Below, piece by piece: positions 46,646 to 56,142 of a DNA stretch of 64,000 bases (positions are counted from its first letter, which is position 1; every line of letters begins with the position of its first letter). This stretch comes from Sthenelais limicola (lineage: Eukaryota > Annelida > Polychaeta > Phyllodocida > Sigalionidae): the NCBI GenBank assembly GCA_942159475.1, contig OW804102.1:35532873-35596872 (forward strand), given 5' to 3'. The notes beneath the pieces are model-generated. The model had not been told where the DNA came from and ran no database searches. It worked only from the letters and a program-made list of their open reading frames with translations. The position numbers were made by a program, and so were the translations under genes.

Positions 46646-46856
46646 TAAAGGTGGTCTCCACTGGCGGCAGTAAGCTCTGCGGTAAGCTCTGCGGTAAGCC
46701 TTGCGATGGTTCTGTGTTGGTGAAGAGTGGCGAGGTCCTGCCTACATCGTTCACTGACCATGTAGGCAAGGACCTCGTCATTTCTCACCACCTACAGAAC
46801 CAGTAAAACCAAGGCTTACCACAGAGCTTACCGCAGCCAGTGGAGACCCCCCTTTA
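46646..46856. mobile_element. 210 bp foldback element, palindromic over nearly its whole length
   Basis: The left arm starts TTAAAGGTGGTCTCCACTGG and the right arm ends 'ccagtggagaccccccttta'. Inside, 'gcggtaagc' pairs with 'gcttacc', 'ggttctgt' with 'acagaacc', and 'gcgaggtcctgcctacat' with 'atgtaggcaaggacctcg', leaving only a short central loop. Only small asymmetries interrupt the pairing. It shares the GTCTCCACTGGC-like terminus style with the 43 kb family. Confidence 0.8.
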
Positions 46857-47048
46857 GCAAAAGGTGCATTGCACTATATAGCGATTGTACCTAATTACTA
46901 ATAATAGTAATAATAATTTTGGAAATGGGTCTCCCTTTCTATGGTGGCCTTAGCTCTTCTAAGGGATCCCTTGTACCTTAGTTAATTAATTACAGTAAGT
47001 TTCCGTGTAGAGTATGCATATCCTAGTAGAATATAAACCCATGTAACA

Positions 47049-47330
47049 AATCTCAGGAATTTGTCTTAAATATATCCCTGCGTTTTGAAGGCCTTCGTAT
47101 GGAGTATATTTAGTTAATTCATTACTGGTAATTACCCAGCCAGAAACATTGCAAACATTTTTTTTTTCAAAAATAAAAATATCAAACTTAGAATATAGAA
47201 ATACTTATTAGGTGTCCTACTGTTAACATCATTAGAATTGAATTGATGTCCTCTTTTCAAATATGATGATATCTCAAAATCCATATTTTGCGACTTATGA
47301 CTAATTTTCCTAAAACGGATCACATATGTT
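47049..47330 (+). mobile_element. MITE family 2, 5'-truncated copy
   Basis: 'ttaaatatatccctgcgtt' through 'cagccagaaacattgcaaac' and 'caaatatgatgatatctc' to 'tgcgacttatgactaattt'. Confidence 0.7.
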
Positions 47331-47433
47331 AGTACCCGGCCATTGATCAGATTTGAGTTGTGAAACGCCACCGGCTCTGGAATTCAAACCTACATCCCCC
47401 ACATCAACGACAGTCTTAGAATCTCTAACACTA

Positions 47434-47569
47434 ATGTGGTATATTTATGTGTGATAAATGTAGTTATAAATATATTGTATTGCTGCCTGAATCTCCTGTT
47501 TACCTGTTGCTAGCAGCGACCGAGGCTAACCAGAAACACCTTGGTCGTCGCATTGAGAGGATGTAAAAA
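47434..47569 (+). repeat. Ngaro split direct repeat A1
   Basis: 136 bases from 'atgtggtatatttatgtg' to 'gaggatgtaaaaa', matching A2 at 51383-51518. It forms the 5' boundary of the element. Confidence 0.9.
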
Positions 47570-47602
47570 ATTTTTCAAAAAAAAATACATTCACCAGTGC
47601 TA

Positions 47603-48655
47603 ATGCAGTCAGAGCCGCCTAAGCTTATACTCTGTCGTGGCTGCAATACATATCACGTTCGTCCCAGCTGTATTTGGCTGGAGAACCAGAAAAAGAAGAA
47701 ATTGGCGACCAAAAGCAAAAGCTTTTCTCCGATTGTTTCAGCCGTAACTGTGCCAACTCACCTGACTATGGAGAAGGCGGAACTTGCCTCCATTACAGGA
47801 GTCGGGGAAGAAGAGATTCCAGAGAGAGGATCACCTGCTTATCTCGCATTAGTAGAGTCCCATATTGTGAAGAAACAGGCAGAGGTTGATAAGGCAAATT
47901 TATTAGTGAAAACTCAGGAAGCAGAAGAATCACTACGTCGTTTGTCTATTTCTCCCACTGGGCCTGGTGGCGGGAAATCCGGCCATTCATCGAGCCATTC
48001 TTCGGGGAACCCCTTCGATCGTTCATCTGCCTCTGCTAGCCCAGGTAATTGTCGTCCAGAGTGTTATTTTCCTGATATGAAATCCTATCGGGATTTGTCA
48101 TACAGAAACATGATCCATGGTTGCATTCGTGTGTTACAAGATCTGACTGACAGTGGGGCACCCATTGACGGCTATCTGGGTCATCTACGCTATGTGTCTT
48201 TCAAGGCTGCCAAGGAAAGGTATCTTGATTCGGCCATTATGGATTATGAACGATGTGTTACTACCAAGGTCTTGTCGGGGACAATGAGTGACTGGCCTCA
48301 TGTTGACACGGAGGCTGATTGCATGTATCTGTGCCCAGAAAATATGAGGAGTCTGTATTATCGCTCATCGCCATCGCCATCGAAGTTTCAATCGCCGAAG
48401 GATAACTCCAAGCCTTTGTCTCCTCACTATGACTTTCGTACCAAATGGGTTCATGAGGCTTGTTGGAAGTGGAACGATGGGAGAGACTGCTATAACTGTA
48501 GATACCGTCATGGTATTTGTGGTCTTTGCAGCGGCTCCCATCGTTCCAAAACTTGTGATATTCAACTTAAATGGCTGAGGGAGCACGCTTCGCCGGATGT
48601 TATGATCGGTAGTGGCGGAAGTGGCGAAGTCTCCTCTCCACCGGGTCCGAACTGA
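47603..48655 (+). CDS. gag: Ngaro Gag-like protein
   Basis: I chose the ATG at 47603, the first methionine in the frame; it gives 350 residues ending at a TGA (48653-48655). The N-terminus carries a CxxC half-knuckle (LCRGCNTYHVRPSC, residues about 9-22). Residues about 110-155 are Gly/Ser-rich. The C-terminal third has a dense Cys/His cluster (ACWKWNDGRDCYNCRYRHGI, then CGLCSGSHRSKTC), a zinc-binding motif characteristic of Ngaro/DIRS ORF1 proteins and presumably RNA-binding. It would package the element RNA in the cytoplasm. The next protein region continues in the same frame after one TGA. Confidence 0.8.
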   Translation: MQSEPPKLILCRGCNTYHVRPSCIWLENQKKKKLATKSKSFSPIVSAVTVPTHLTMEKAELASITGVGEEEIPERGSPAYLALVESHIVKKQAEVDKANLLVKTQEAEESLRRLSISPTGPGGGKSGHSSSHSSGNPFDRSSASASPGNCRPECYFPDMKSYRDLSYRNMIHGCIRVLQDLTDSGAPIDGYLGHLRYVSFKAAKERYLDSAIMDYERCVTTKVLSGTMSDWPHVDTEADCMYLCPENMRSLYYRSSPSPSKFQSPKDNSKPLSPHYDFRTKWVHEACWKWNDGRDCYNCRYRHGICGLCSGSHRSKTCDIQLKWLREHASPDVMIGSGGSGEVSSPPGPN

Positions 48656-50320
48656 TGCCAAGATGGCGGCCATGGCTCGTTTTCTACAGCTTCGACAATT
48701 AAAGATGTCCGTTTTTTCTTTGGCCTGCCTTCAACTGCCTCTGATGAGGTTATCTCAGACGTGTATCTTCCCGATCTCTATGATCGCTGTTTATCTGAGA
48801 CCTCTCACGGGTATATGGATGGTGTTTTACGTCAATTTAGTCCGAAGGGTTGGGCATCTTGGTTGGTCGGTGATGGCCGCCTTGACGAGGATTCTCACTG
48901 GCTGCTAGACGGGGTCTGGAATGGTTTCCGTTTGGTAGACAAGAATTCTCCGATTGCATCTTATGAAATGTCAAACTACTCTTCATGTTTCCACGACAAT
49001 AATGACATCAAACTCGACAAATTAATCTCCAAGGAGGTGGCTGCAGGGAAGTTATCTTTTGTCGAATTTAAACCACATTGTGTTCACGCTATGGGTGTTA
49101 TTCAAAAGGCCAATGGCGGTATTCGTCCGATTACTGATTGCAGTCGCCCAAAGGAAGCTTCGGTCAACTGCCATGTATCTGAAGTATGCTCAACCTTCGC
49201 ATTTATCACCTTGGATGAAATTGTATCAAATCTTCGACGTGATTCCTTTATGTGCACCATCGACGTCAGAGCTGCTTATCGTTCTGTTATGATACATCCG
49301 TCTAACAGAACTCATTTCGGTTTGAAGTGGAAGGAATCTGATACCGAATCATATATGGTAGATAACTTTATGTGCTTTGGTGCCCGCTCTGCTCCAAGTT
49401 GCTTCGCCAGAATTACTGATGCAGTGACCAGGATCATGAGAAGAGAGGGTTTCGTCTGTTATTCCTATTTAGACGATTTTCTCTTATGTGGCGACACCTA
49501 TGAAAAATGTCTTCAAGCCCAGTTATTTCTGATTAGATTGTTGGGTGAACTGGGCTTCTATGTGGCTTGGGACAAGGTAACCCACCCCTGTCGTCAGAAT
49601 CGTTATCTTGGGGTAATCATTGATAGCGAATCCATGTCTCTCAGCCTCCCAGATGACAAACTTATCAAACTGAAGAAAGAGCTGGATTTCTTTGATGGGA
49701 AGAAATATGGCTCACGAAAACAAATCAGGAGATTAGCTGGTGTATTGAATCACTGTAGTAAAGTGATCAAGGGTGGTCGTTTATATTGCCATTTCGTCAT
49801 CGACCTGCTCAAGCCTTTGTGTCATCGTCGTCGTGTTCGTCTTCAACTAGCTTTCCACAACGACCTATCTTGGTGGCGTGCTGCCTTGGTTAATTTTAAT
49901 GGCACAAGGGACTTGTCTTTGAAATCAGAACTGAATGAGGCTATTATTTTGGTCTGTGAGAAGGATACATTTGTGGCTGCCTACAAGAATCAGACATACA
50001 GTGGTGTGTTTCAGCCTGGCGATACTACTTATGAGAATGTGACCAGCTCTTCTCATTACCGGGATTTTTCTGTGATTTATTTGAACCATGTGGTGGCGTA
50101 CACTCCGACGTTTAAGGCCCTTATGGCTCTGTCGGTGGTGTTGCAGCATTGGTTATATTTTTACAGGAATTCTGGTATTTTCATCCTCACTCCTGACAAG
50201 AAACTGGTTCGCTGCTTATCTAGAGAGAGAGCTCCGGATGAATTTTGTGCCAATATAATTCGAACTTTATTTTGGTTATGTGATCAGCGGAATTGTTTCC
50301 TTGAACCAGCTCTTATATAA
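48656..50320 (+). CDS. pol: Ngaro reverse transcriptase region
   Basis: This frame is the same as gag and is open from just after the gag TGA to a TAA at 50318-50320. There is no ATG near its beginning (first residues CQDGGHGSF), so it is probably made by reading through the TGA or by splicing. RT signatures include VIQKANGGIRPITDCSR, a catalytic aspartate in MCTIDVRAAYRSV, and the active site YSYLDDFLL (YLDD encoded at 49466-49477), followed by RYLGVIIDS. A C-terminal ~130 residues occupy the usual RNase H position, but I cannot recognise the expected acidic residues there (it reads TPTFKALMAL where relatives have an E-L-K-A-like motif). RNase H may be diverged or damaged. The RT itself looks intact. 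Confidence 0.85.
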   Translation, partial: CQDGGHGSFSTASTIKDVRFFFGLPSTASDEVISDVYLPDLYDRCLSETSHGYMDGVLRQFSPKGWASWLVGDGRLDEDSHWLLDGVWNGFRLVDKNSPIASYEMSNYSSCFHDNNDIKLDKLISKEVAAGKLSFVEFKPHCVHAMGVIQKANGGIRPITDCSRPKEASVNCHVSEVCSTFAFITLDEIVSNLRRDSFMCTIDVRAAYRSVMIHPSNRTHFGLKWKESDTESYMVDNFMCFGARSAPSCFARITDAVTRIMRREGFVCYSYLDDFLLCGDTYEKCLQAQLFLIRLLGELGFYVAWDKVTHPCRQNRYLGVIIDSESMSLSLPDDKLIKLKKELDFFDGKKYGSRKQIRRLAGVLNHCSKVIKGGRLYCHFVIDLLKPLCHRRRVRLQLAFHNDLSWWRAALVNFNGTRDLSLKSELNEAIILVCEKDTFVAAYKNQTYSGVFQPGDTTYENVTSSSHYRDFSVIYLNHVVAYTPTFKALMALSVVLQHWLYFYRNSGIFILTPDKKLVRCLSRERAPDEFCANIIRTLFWLCDQRNCFLEPALI

Positions 50321-51267
50321 TTACAGATTTATCGTCACTAGATGATAGGGTGGAAGCCATCCAGAGAAACGCTCTGGCTCTCAGTACTCAGTCGGTTCGT
50401 GCCTCACAATGGAAGAAGTACTACTCCTTTTGCCGTCAGCTTCATATAAAACCTCACCCGATTACTGCTGAGAATGTCTGCCGGTTCTTGGTCTGGTGTG
50501 TAGGATCTCTTTCTTATTCGTCCATGGAAAATTACACCTCAGCCATTAATCACCTGGCCAAGCTTGAAGGGAACCTGTGTTTGAGATCCGATTTTCGCCT
50601 TAAACTGACCTTGATGGGTTTGAAACGCCTGTTAGGAGACAAAAAATCTCCAAAGGATCCATTGTTTCCAGAAGATCTTCTCCTCATTTACAAGAAAGTC
50701 GACAGAAATTCTCCTAAGGAAGTGGCGACATGGCTGGGATTGTTGTTGTGCTTCCGGACCCTCTTGAGGAAGTGCCATGTTTTCGCTTCAAGCTTTAATG
50801 ATCATCTCCTATCCAAGGCTGATTTAAAATGGCATGATTGGGGATTTCTGCTATCCATTCCTTCATCGAAGACAAATCAGTATTCAGCTAGAATGTTGGA
50901 GATTCCTATCTCTTTCTCAAACAATGACTTGTGTGTTGCTTCTCAGCTTCGTGAGTGGTTTGTGAGTCATCAATCTGATAATTCGGCTCCACTTATTTCT
51001 TATGATATTGACACGCCAGTTCAGTACGATTTTGCTCTGAAAAAGCTGAAAGAGTGGTCTACTTCGTCCGGTATTGTGAAGAACATAGGGCTTCACAGCC
51101 TTAGACGTGGATCTGCATCATTCATGCATATGTCTGGCCTCAATTTATGTGACATTAAGATGGCGGGGGACTGGCAAAGTCTAGCCGTCTTAATTTACCT
51201 GAATACTACTACCTCATACAAACTTGATCTTGATCGGAAAATCGCTCTTGCTCTTTCAAGATACTAG
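50305..51267 (+). CDS. Ngaro tyrosine recombinase
   Basis: The frame opens at 50305, overlaps the end of the RT frame by 16 bases in the -1 frame and ends TAG at 51265-51267. It has no ATG close to its start; a GTG at 50350 begins VEAIQRNALALS. Expression by frameshift or splicing is therefore likely, and an acceptor-like ttacag lies at 50321-50326. Counting from 50350, an N-terminal SAM-like binding region covers residues about 1-100. The catalytic domain shows Arg140 (TLLRKCHV), His249 and Arg252 (LHSLRRGSASF), Trp275 in the usual second-His position (GDWQS) and the nucleophile Tyr283 (VLIYLN). This full R-H-R-(W)-Y set suggests an active enzyme that would integrate the circular element DNA. 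Confidence 0.88.
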   Translation, partial: TSSYIITDLSSLDDRVEAIQRNALALSTQSVRASQWKKYYSFCRQLHIKPHPITAENVCRFLVWCVGSLSYSSMENYTSAINHLAKLEGNLCLRSDFRLKLTLMGLKRLLGDKKSPKDPLFPEDLLLIYKKVDRNSPKEVATWLGLLLCFRTLLRKCHVFASSFNDHLLSKADLKWHDWGFLLSIPSSKTNQYSARMLEIPISFSNNDLCVASQLREWFVSHQSDNSAPLISYDIDTPVQYDFALKKLKEWSTSSGIVKNIGLHSLRRGSASFMHMSGLNLCDIKMAGDWQSLAVLIYLNTTTSYKLDLDRKIALALSRY

Positions 51268-51303
51268 GATGTTTCATCTCTGAACTCAAACTTTCTTGGG
51301 CTT

Positions 51304-51384
51304 GGGCTTAAAGAGTCCACTCATCAGGTTGAATAAAAATTCCTGAGAAGCCCTCCTGCCTTCGTGTCTCTTCATTATATTTAT
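51304..51384 (+). repeat. Ngaro split direct repeat B1
   Basis: 81 bases starting 'gggcttaaagagtccactc'. Identical to B2 and followed directly by A2 with a two-base overlap. It includes a 'gaataaaaattcctg' stretch that could act in 3' processing. Confidence 0.9.
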
Positions 51385-51518
51385 GTGGTATATTTATGTG
51401 TGATAAATGTAGTTATAAATATATTGTATTGCTGCCTGAATCTCCTGTTTACCTGTTGCTAGCAGCGACCGAGGCTAACCAGAAACACCTTGGTCGTCGC
51501 ATTGAGAGGATGTAAAAA
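51383..51518 (+). repeat. Ngaro split direct repeat A2
   Basis: Second copy of repeat A, 136 bases, identical to A1 across its length. Confidence 0.9.
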
Positions 51519-51573
51519 TTTTTTCTTTTCTCCTTCTGTATTGATGATTCTGCTTATGTGAGTTCTTTTGTTG

Positions 51574-51654
51574 GGGCTTAAAGAGTCCACTCATCAGGTT
51601 GAATAAAAATTCCTGAGAAGCCCTCCTGCCTTCGTGTCTCTTCATTATATTTAT
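51574..51654 (+). repeat. Ngaro split direct repeat B2
   Basis: Second copy of repeat B and the 3' end of the element, separated from A2 by 55 bases (51519-51573). Confidence 0.9.
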
Positions 51655-52430
51655 ATGCAGCCAACACCTATGACCCATGCTAAGTGGATGCTACATATGG
51701 GATTCTAAGCATTATATCAATTACCTTCAAAGTTATCTAATACTAATTTCCAAGAAATACAATTTGTCATTGAAATGAAACAAGACAATGTTCGAAATTA
51801 GGCACAATGTGTTTAACCCATCAACCGATGTATATAGCATTGTTTCTGTTACGATGGAAACCGGTTTATTGTCAGTTCCCCTTATAAATTACCGTTTGGG
51901 GAGGAAGTGATATATAGTGAAAGGAGGCAGCAAACTGCTGTTTGGATCAACAGTTGTGCAGTTTGGATCAACTGATAAACATAAGCTGAAAGTGAACACA
52001 CCGTAGTGATATTTTACGCAGAAACTGCCTTGCACATTCTTTGCTCTTTCGGTGGAGTCATGGCTTTGCCATAGAACTCAAAAGATTTGATTGATTTTTA
52101 AATGTGATTTTTAAGTTATGTTTATTCAGGACAACAGAAATACATTTCAGCGACAAGCGTTGATATTCTCAGAAGTTGCCTGATTGCATAAGGCAAGGGC
52201 ACTAAGTTATTCAAATAAGGCATAGGCCATCTGATGAAAAATTATATAAAAAATAATAATCATTTTTATACATAAAGACTTCGACATGATGGATACATCG
52301 TGATCAGTTTCACAATAGTCAACAGTACTTTTTCTTCAAAACTTTTTCTCAAATTCTTTAGAAACGATCCTGTAACGTGACAAGATGTGGGATCGCTGTT
52401 GGAGCATCAGGAGTCGAATCATATGTCAAA
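51655..52430. other. Intergenic, no gene seen
   Basis: AT-rich DNA. 'ttatgtttattcaggacaa' at about 52117 is a probable reverse retroposon tail. A doubled 'gtttggatcaac' lies around 51940-51970. Confidence 0.45.
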
Positions 52431-52793
52431 TGTGATGTGTTCCCGGAAAATGAGTTACAAGTCGCAAAATTGCTATTTTTCAAAGTGATTTATTCTCAAG
52501 ATCTTTTTGTGGGAATGTATTTTTGGAGTGCTCAGCGCTTGTAACAGAAATACATGTACCAAATATCAAGACTGTATTTAATATATATCTATGCATTCCG
52601 AAGGTCATATCATAGAATATATTTAGCTAATCTATTAGCAAATGTCCACCCAGAAATATTGCAAACCTTTTTTTCAAAACTGAAAATATAAAGCTTAAAA
52701 TATAGAGCTACTATTTAAATGCTCGTGTTTACCATTATTGGAATCCGCTTGATCTAATCTTTTCAAATATTTCAAAATCCATGTTATTCGACT
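52431..52793 (+). mobile_element. MITE family 2 copy cut by a LINE insertion
   Basis: Has the left end 'tgtgatgtgttcccggaaaa' and most of the interior, and stops within the right end (ttattcgactt, where 'ttttgcgacttgtgactca' is expected), where LINE sequence takes over. Confidence 0.75.
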
Positions 52794-53864
52794 TTAACCT
52801 GAAATCTCTGAATCTAAATTGTAATTATATACTATATGCGGACGATACCGTGCTATATAGTTCTGGTAAAGACTTAGTAGATATCTGTAGGAAAATGGAA
52901 GCTGACATTGGCATATTCCATGAATGGGCGGTAAGAAATAGAATATTAATGAATATGAAGAAAACAAAACATATGGTTATCAGTAGAAAGAAGAAAATAA
53001 ACTCACCAGCAATGACAATTAACAACCAAATAATAGAGAGAGCGACCAACTATGAATACTTAGGAGTAAAGATTGATGAGCGTATGACACTATTACCACA
53101 GTTGGACACCGTAATCAGGAATCTAAATTTCAGAATATACCAGCTAGGATGTATGAGAAAATTCCTCACGGCACATGCCGCTATGACACTTGTAAAGACT
53201 TTTATTCTACCGATCATAGATTACTCCCTACCGTTCCTAACTTATGTAGGACAGAATAAATTAAACAAACTACAACGAATGCAGAACAAAGCTATACGAA
53301 TTGCAACGAGGAGTGGATTCCTAATAGGAAGATTAGAGTTACATAAAAATTATAAGATTATGACAATAAAGAACCGGCAAAAGTACTTACTTACAATATT
53401 AGGAAAAAAAAGTACAAAGGATAACAATAACTCCGTTGTAAACAGATACCCGACGCGAAGACAGGACGCAGACACTATACAAATGCGAAGACCAATGGCT
53501 GAATGTGACCGTAAAACCTTTTCATACCAAATGGCCATAGGATGGAATGAGCTGACTCCAGAGATTAGGAACCTTGGCATGGACGACCTAAAGAAAAGAA
53601 TGAAATTCTTAATTTTAACGAATCAAAATGACAACGACCTATGAAAGGGAAATGTAACACTTAACTAGTAGCCCTCCTGGTAGCGTCGCGCCTCCTGCGA
53701 GCCCACAACCCCTCTAAATGCCACTAACCCATAAGAGATTTTACTAATATTTGCATGTCTACCCACTAAGTAAGAACTTTAAGGCAGCATGGGTGGAACA
53801 TCGCCCCCGGTGAGCCTGTGGATGTATTTGTACTGCCAATAAAAATTATATAAAAAAAAAAAAA
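52794..53864 (+). mobile_element. 5'-truncated LINE with intact RT active site and poly(A) tail
   Basis: The frame is open from 52781, where the ATG itself belongs to the MITE, to a TGA at 53642-53644. It carries an intact catalytic box ILYADDTVLYSS, the fragment MKKTKHMVISRKKK, the thumb motif EYLGVKIDERM and a C-terminal connection region (YQMAIGWNELTPEIRNLG). The domain order is that of ORF2 in CR1/jockey-type non-LTR elements, but everything before RT motif C is missing. A ~200 base 3' UTR ends 'ccaataaaaattatat' plus an A run at 53852-53864. Dead on arrival because of the 5' truncation, though the remaining frame has no defect. Confidence 0.85.
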
Positions 53865-54270
53865 CCTGCCTTATTACCAAGAACCAAAAGCGATAAGAAT
53901 AGTCTTGAGTACCAGACAACGAGATGTTGGAATAACTTAGCTCCCAATTTAAATCTTCATATGACACCTGAAGAGTCTAAAGAGGACTCTAACATACTTA
54001 CTTCTTGATCAACAATACCAAGAAGGTATCGTCTAATGTAATTCCCATCCTCTTAGGAGCTGGAATATATGAGGTTCACGTAACACCTCTCCCCCCCCCG
54101 TCGACTTAAGTAAAATAACATGCCCTGAAGTCTGACACTAACAACTAACCTTTAGTATTATTAATCATTAAGTTATTTAGTATAGGCAGGTGGCTGGAAG
54201 AACGTTGGTTCAGCGATGCCATGTATTTCTTCCCATACTGCCAAGAAAAAAAAATTAAAAAGAAAAAAAA
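53865..54270 (+). mobile_element. Second 5'-truncated LINE copy, head to tail with the first
   Basis: Starts right after the first copy's A run. It encodes a C-terminal fragment (YQTTRCWNNLAPNLNLHMTP) ending TGA at 54006-54008, the equivalent of the last ~30 residues of the first copy but from a diverged relative. Its 3' UTR ends 'catactgccaagaaaaaaaa', then 'attaaaaag', mirroring the first copy's 'tgtactgccaataaaaat'. Confidence 0.7.
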
Positions 54271-55579
54271 TAATAGTTTAGCGTTTCTCACCTATCTCAG
54301 ACCTTGCATGCACACATTTCACAGCTTTCATTGACGGCTCAGCTGCCGTGTTCGGTTGACTTCCCTAGTGTGCTATAACTGTCAATATCTCGCTATTTTG
54401 AGTAACATCTGACGTGGTTCTCACCCGCCAATATCGCGGTCAAATATCACAGGTTTTTTTGACATAATCGCAAAAGTGTGGGATGCTAAGCTGAGCAAGG
54501 TCGACTGGAATTGATGGTGGCTTCAATAAGTCTATACCACTACAGTTCCATTAATAAACATCACCGCTATCTACGAACTTTATTATACTTTTAAATTAAT
54601 TGATATCAACAATCACTCTTATTACGTAAAGCATTAAGGATGGCAGCTCTACATATGTAGATGGGGTAAATATGAATGATGTAGAAAGAGTTGTTAATAG
54701 CTCACTAAATTGGAGAGTTCGGTTTTACTTGTTAGGTGTTAGGTGTTCTACAGCACCACCTGGGAAAATCACTTCCGGCCAACCTAATGAATGAACAATG
54801 CAAGTGCCTGCGTGTATTCTTAGCATCAATAAATCATATATCGCAGTCAATGTACAATGAGGTAAATCATCATCTGCATGGGAGCGCATACACATATCAT
54901 ATAACGCTTTAAATATGGTCTTTGTGCGGAAAATTACTTTAATTATAAATCTGTAGGTCTTAAAGACTGACGTTTGTCTGACGCACTCTCCATCTGAACA
55001 CAAATTTATACAAATGGACCCGATCAGAGGAGAGTCATTTTTCTCTAATTTAGCTGCCGATTATACATTTTCTGACATCCTAACCCACATATCTTTATCC
55101 TTGCCTCTCTACTTGTTGAGTTTGGGCTAGTTCTTCCATGATTATGTCAATTATCACCATATATAGCATCAAATATAGCTTGGGTTAGTGCATAAGTAGA
55201 TCTCGTTATTAATATCTGGCTTCATTTCCCTCTAAATCTGCTCGAAAAATAAGTCTTTTAGGCTTTTTATTCAACAAATACTCGATTGAGGAATGTTCTC
55301 ATTTGTAAATACATGTACCAGATTCAAGACGGTTCACCGAATATATGAGTTTTTAAAGGCATCCTAAGGAAATATAATTCATTAATTTAGCACTGATTCT
55401 ACAACCAGAAATATAGGTATCTTAGATCAATGCCCTTTATGGAAAGTTATTCTAATATCTTTTTCATTTTAACCCTATGCTCTACGCCAGTCCCATCTCC
55501 AAGATGCAAGGAAATAGGTTCAAGAAATCTGTTGGTTTTGGTGTACTGCATTTTGAACCACATTAATTTTGTGTTTATA
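54271..55579. other. Intergenic with a MITE fragment
   Basis: A family 1 terminal fragment lies at 55036-55093 (ctaatttagctgccgatt, ttctgacatcctaaccca). Otherwise unremarkable AT-rich sequence with no supported exon. Confidence 0.5.
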
Positions 55580-55847
55580 TTTGTGATGCGTCACTGGAAA
55601 ATGAGTCATAAGTCGCAAAAAATGGATTTTGAGATACCATCATATTTTAAAAGATGAGATCAAGCCGATTATAATGTTGGTAAACATTAAGGACATCTTG
55701 GTACATCGACCCATAATTATGACTAAAAATGCTAAGCACGCGAAAAATCAGAACATTCCAATAAAAAGAACTTGTGTATGAAAACACTTTGAAAATGTCA
55801 TTTGTGCGACTTGTGGCTTATTTTCCTGAAACACATCACATTGGGGC
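55580..55847 (-). mobile_element. MITE family 2, short internally deleted copy with both ends
   Basis: Left 'gtgatgcgtcactggaaaa' then 'tgagtcataagtcgc'. Right 'tgcgacttgtggcttattt' then 'tcctgaaacacatcac'. At about 268 bp it has lost more than half the interior but keeps the terminal inverted repeats, a typical deletion derivative. Confidence 0.8.
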
Positions 55848-55898
55848 TAAGGTGATTGGTGAATGCGAATCGTTTCTACTCCTAATAACTTAACCCAC

Positions 55899-56142
55899 AT
55901 ATGGGTCAGATTTTTAGAAAATGTACAATTAGCAGCTGTACACATTCAGTAAATTCTGCTAAATTCTGCTACAATTTGGTCAATACTAGCTAAATTTGAA
56001 AATATTTGGCATTGCATTGATTCTAGCAATCTGTTTGCCTAGGTTGAATTGTATTTTGAACTTTATTTTCGTCTGAAATTTGGGTTATTTGAGAAGATTG
56101 GCGAAGTTGAATTGTACATTTTCTAAAAAATCTGACCCATAT
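55899..56142 (+). mobile_element. MITE family 1 copy
   Basis: Full length. A partial right end of another copy (aggtgattggtgaatgcga...aacccacat) directly precedes it at 55850-55898. Confidence 0.85.

Larger units (their letters stand above)
47434..51654 (+). mobile_element. Complete Ngaro/DIRS-type tyrosine-recombinase retrotransposon with split direct repeats
   Basis: Repeat A occurs at 47434-47569 and 51383-51518 (136 bp, identical apart from the edges). Repeat B occurs at 51304-51384 and 51574-51654 (81 bp, identical). The order is A1 - coding region - B1 - A2 - B2, the split-direct-repeat arrangement of Ngaro-type members of the DIRS order. Three protein regions lie between A1 and B1 in the correct order: Gag-like, RT, tyrosine recombinase. 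Such elements make a circular DNA copy from these repeats and integrate it by recombinase, normally without target-site duplication; none is seen here. Near-identity of the repeat pairs indicates recent insertion. Confidence 0.92.
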
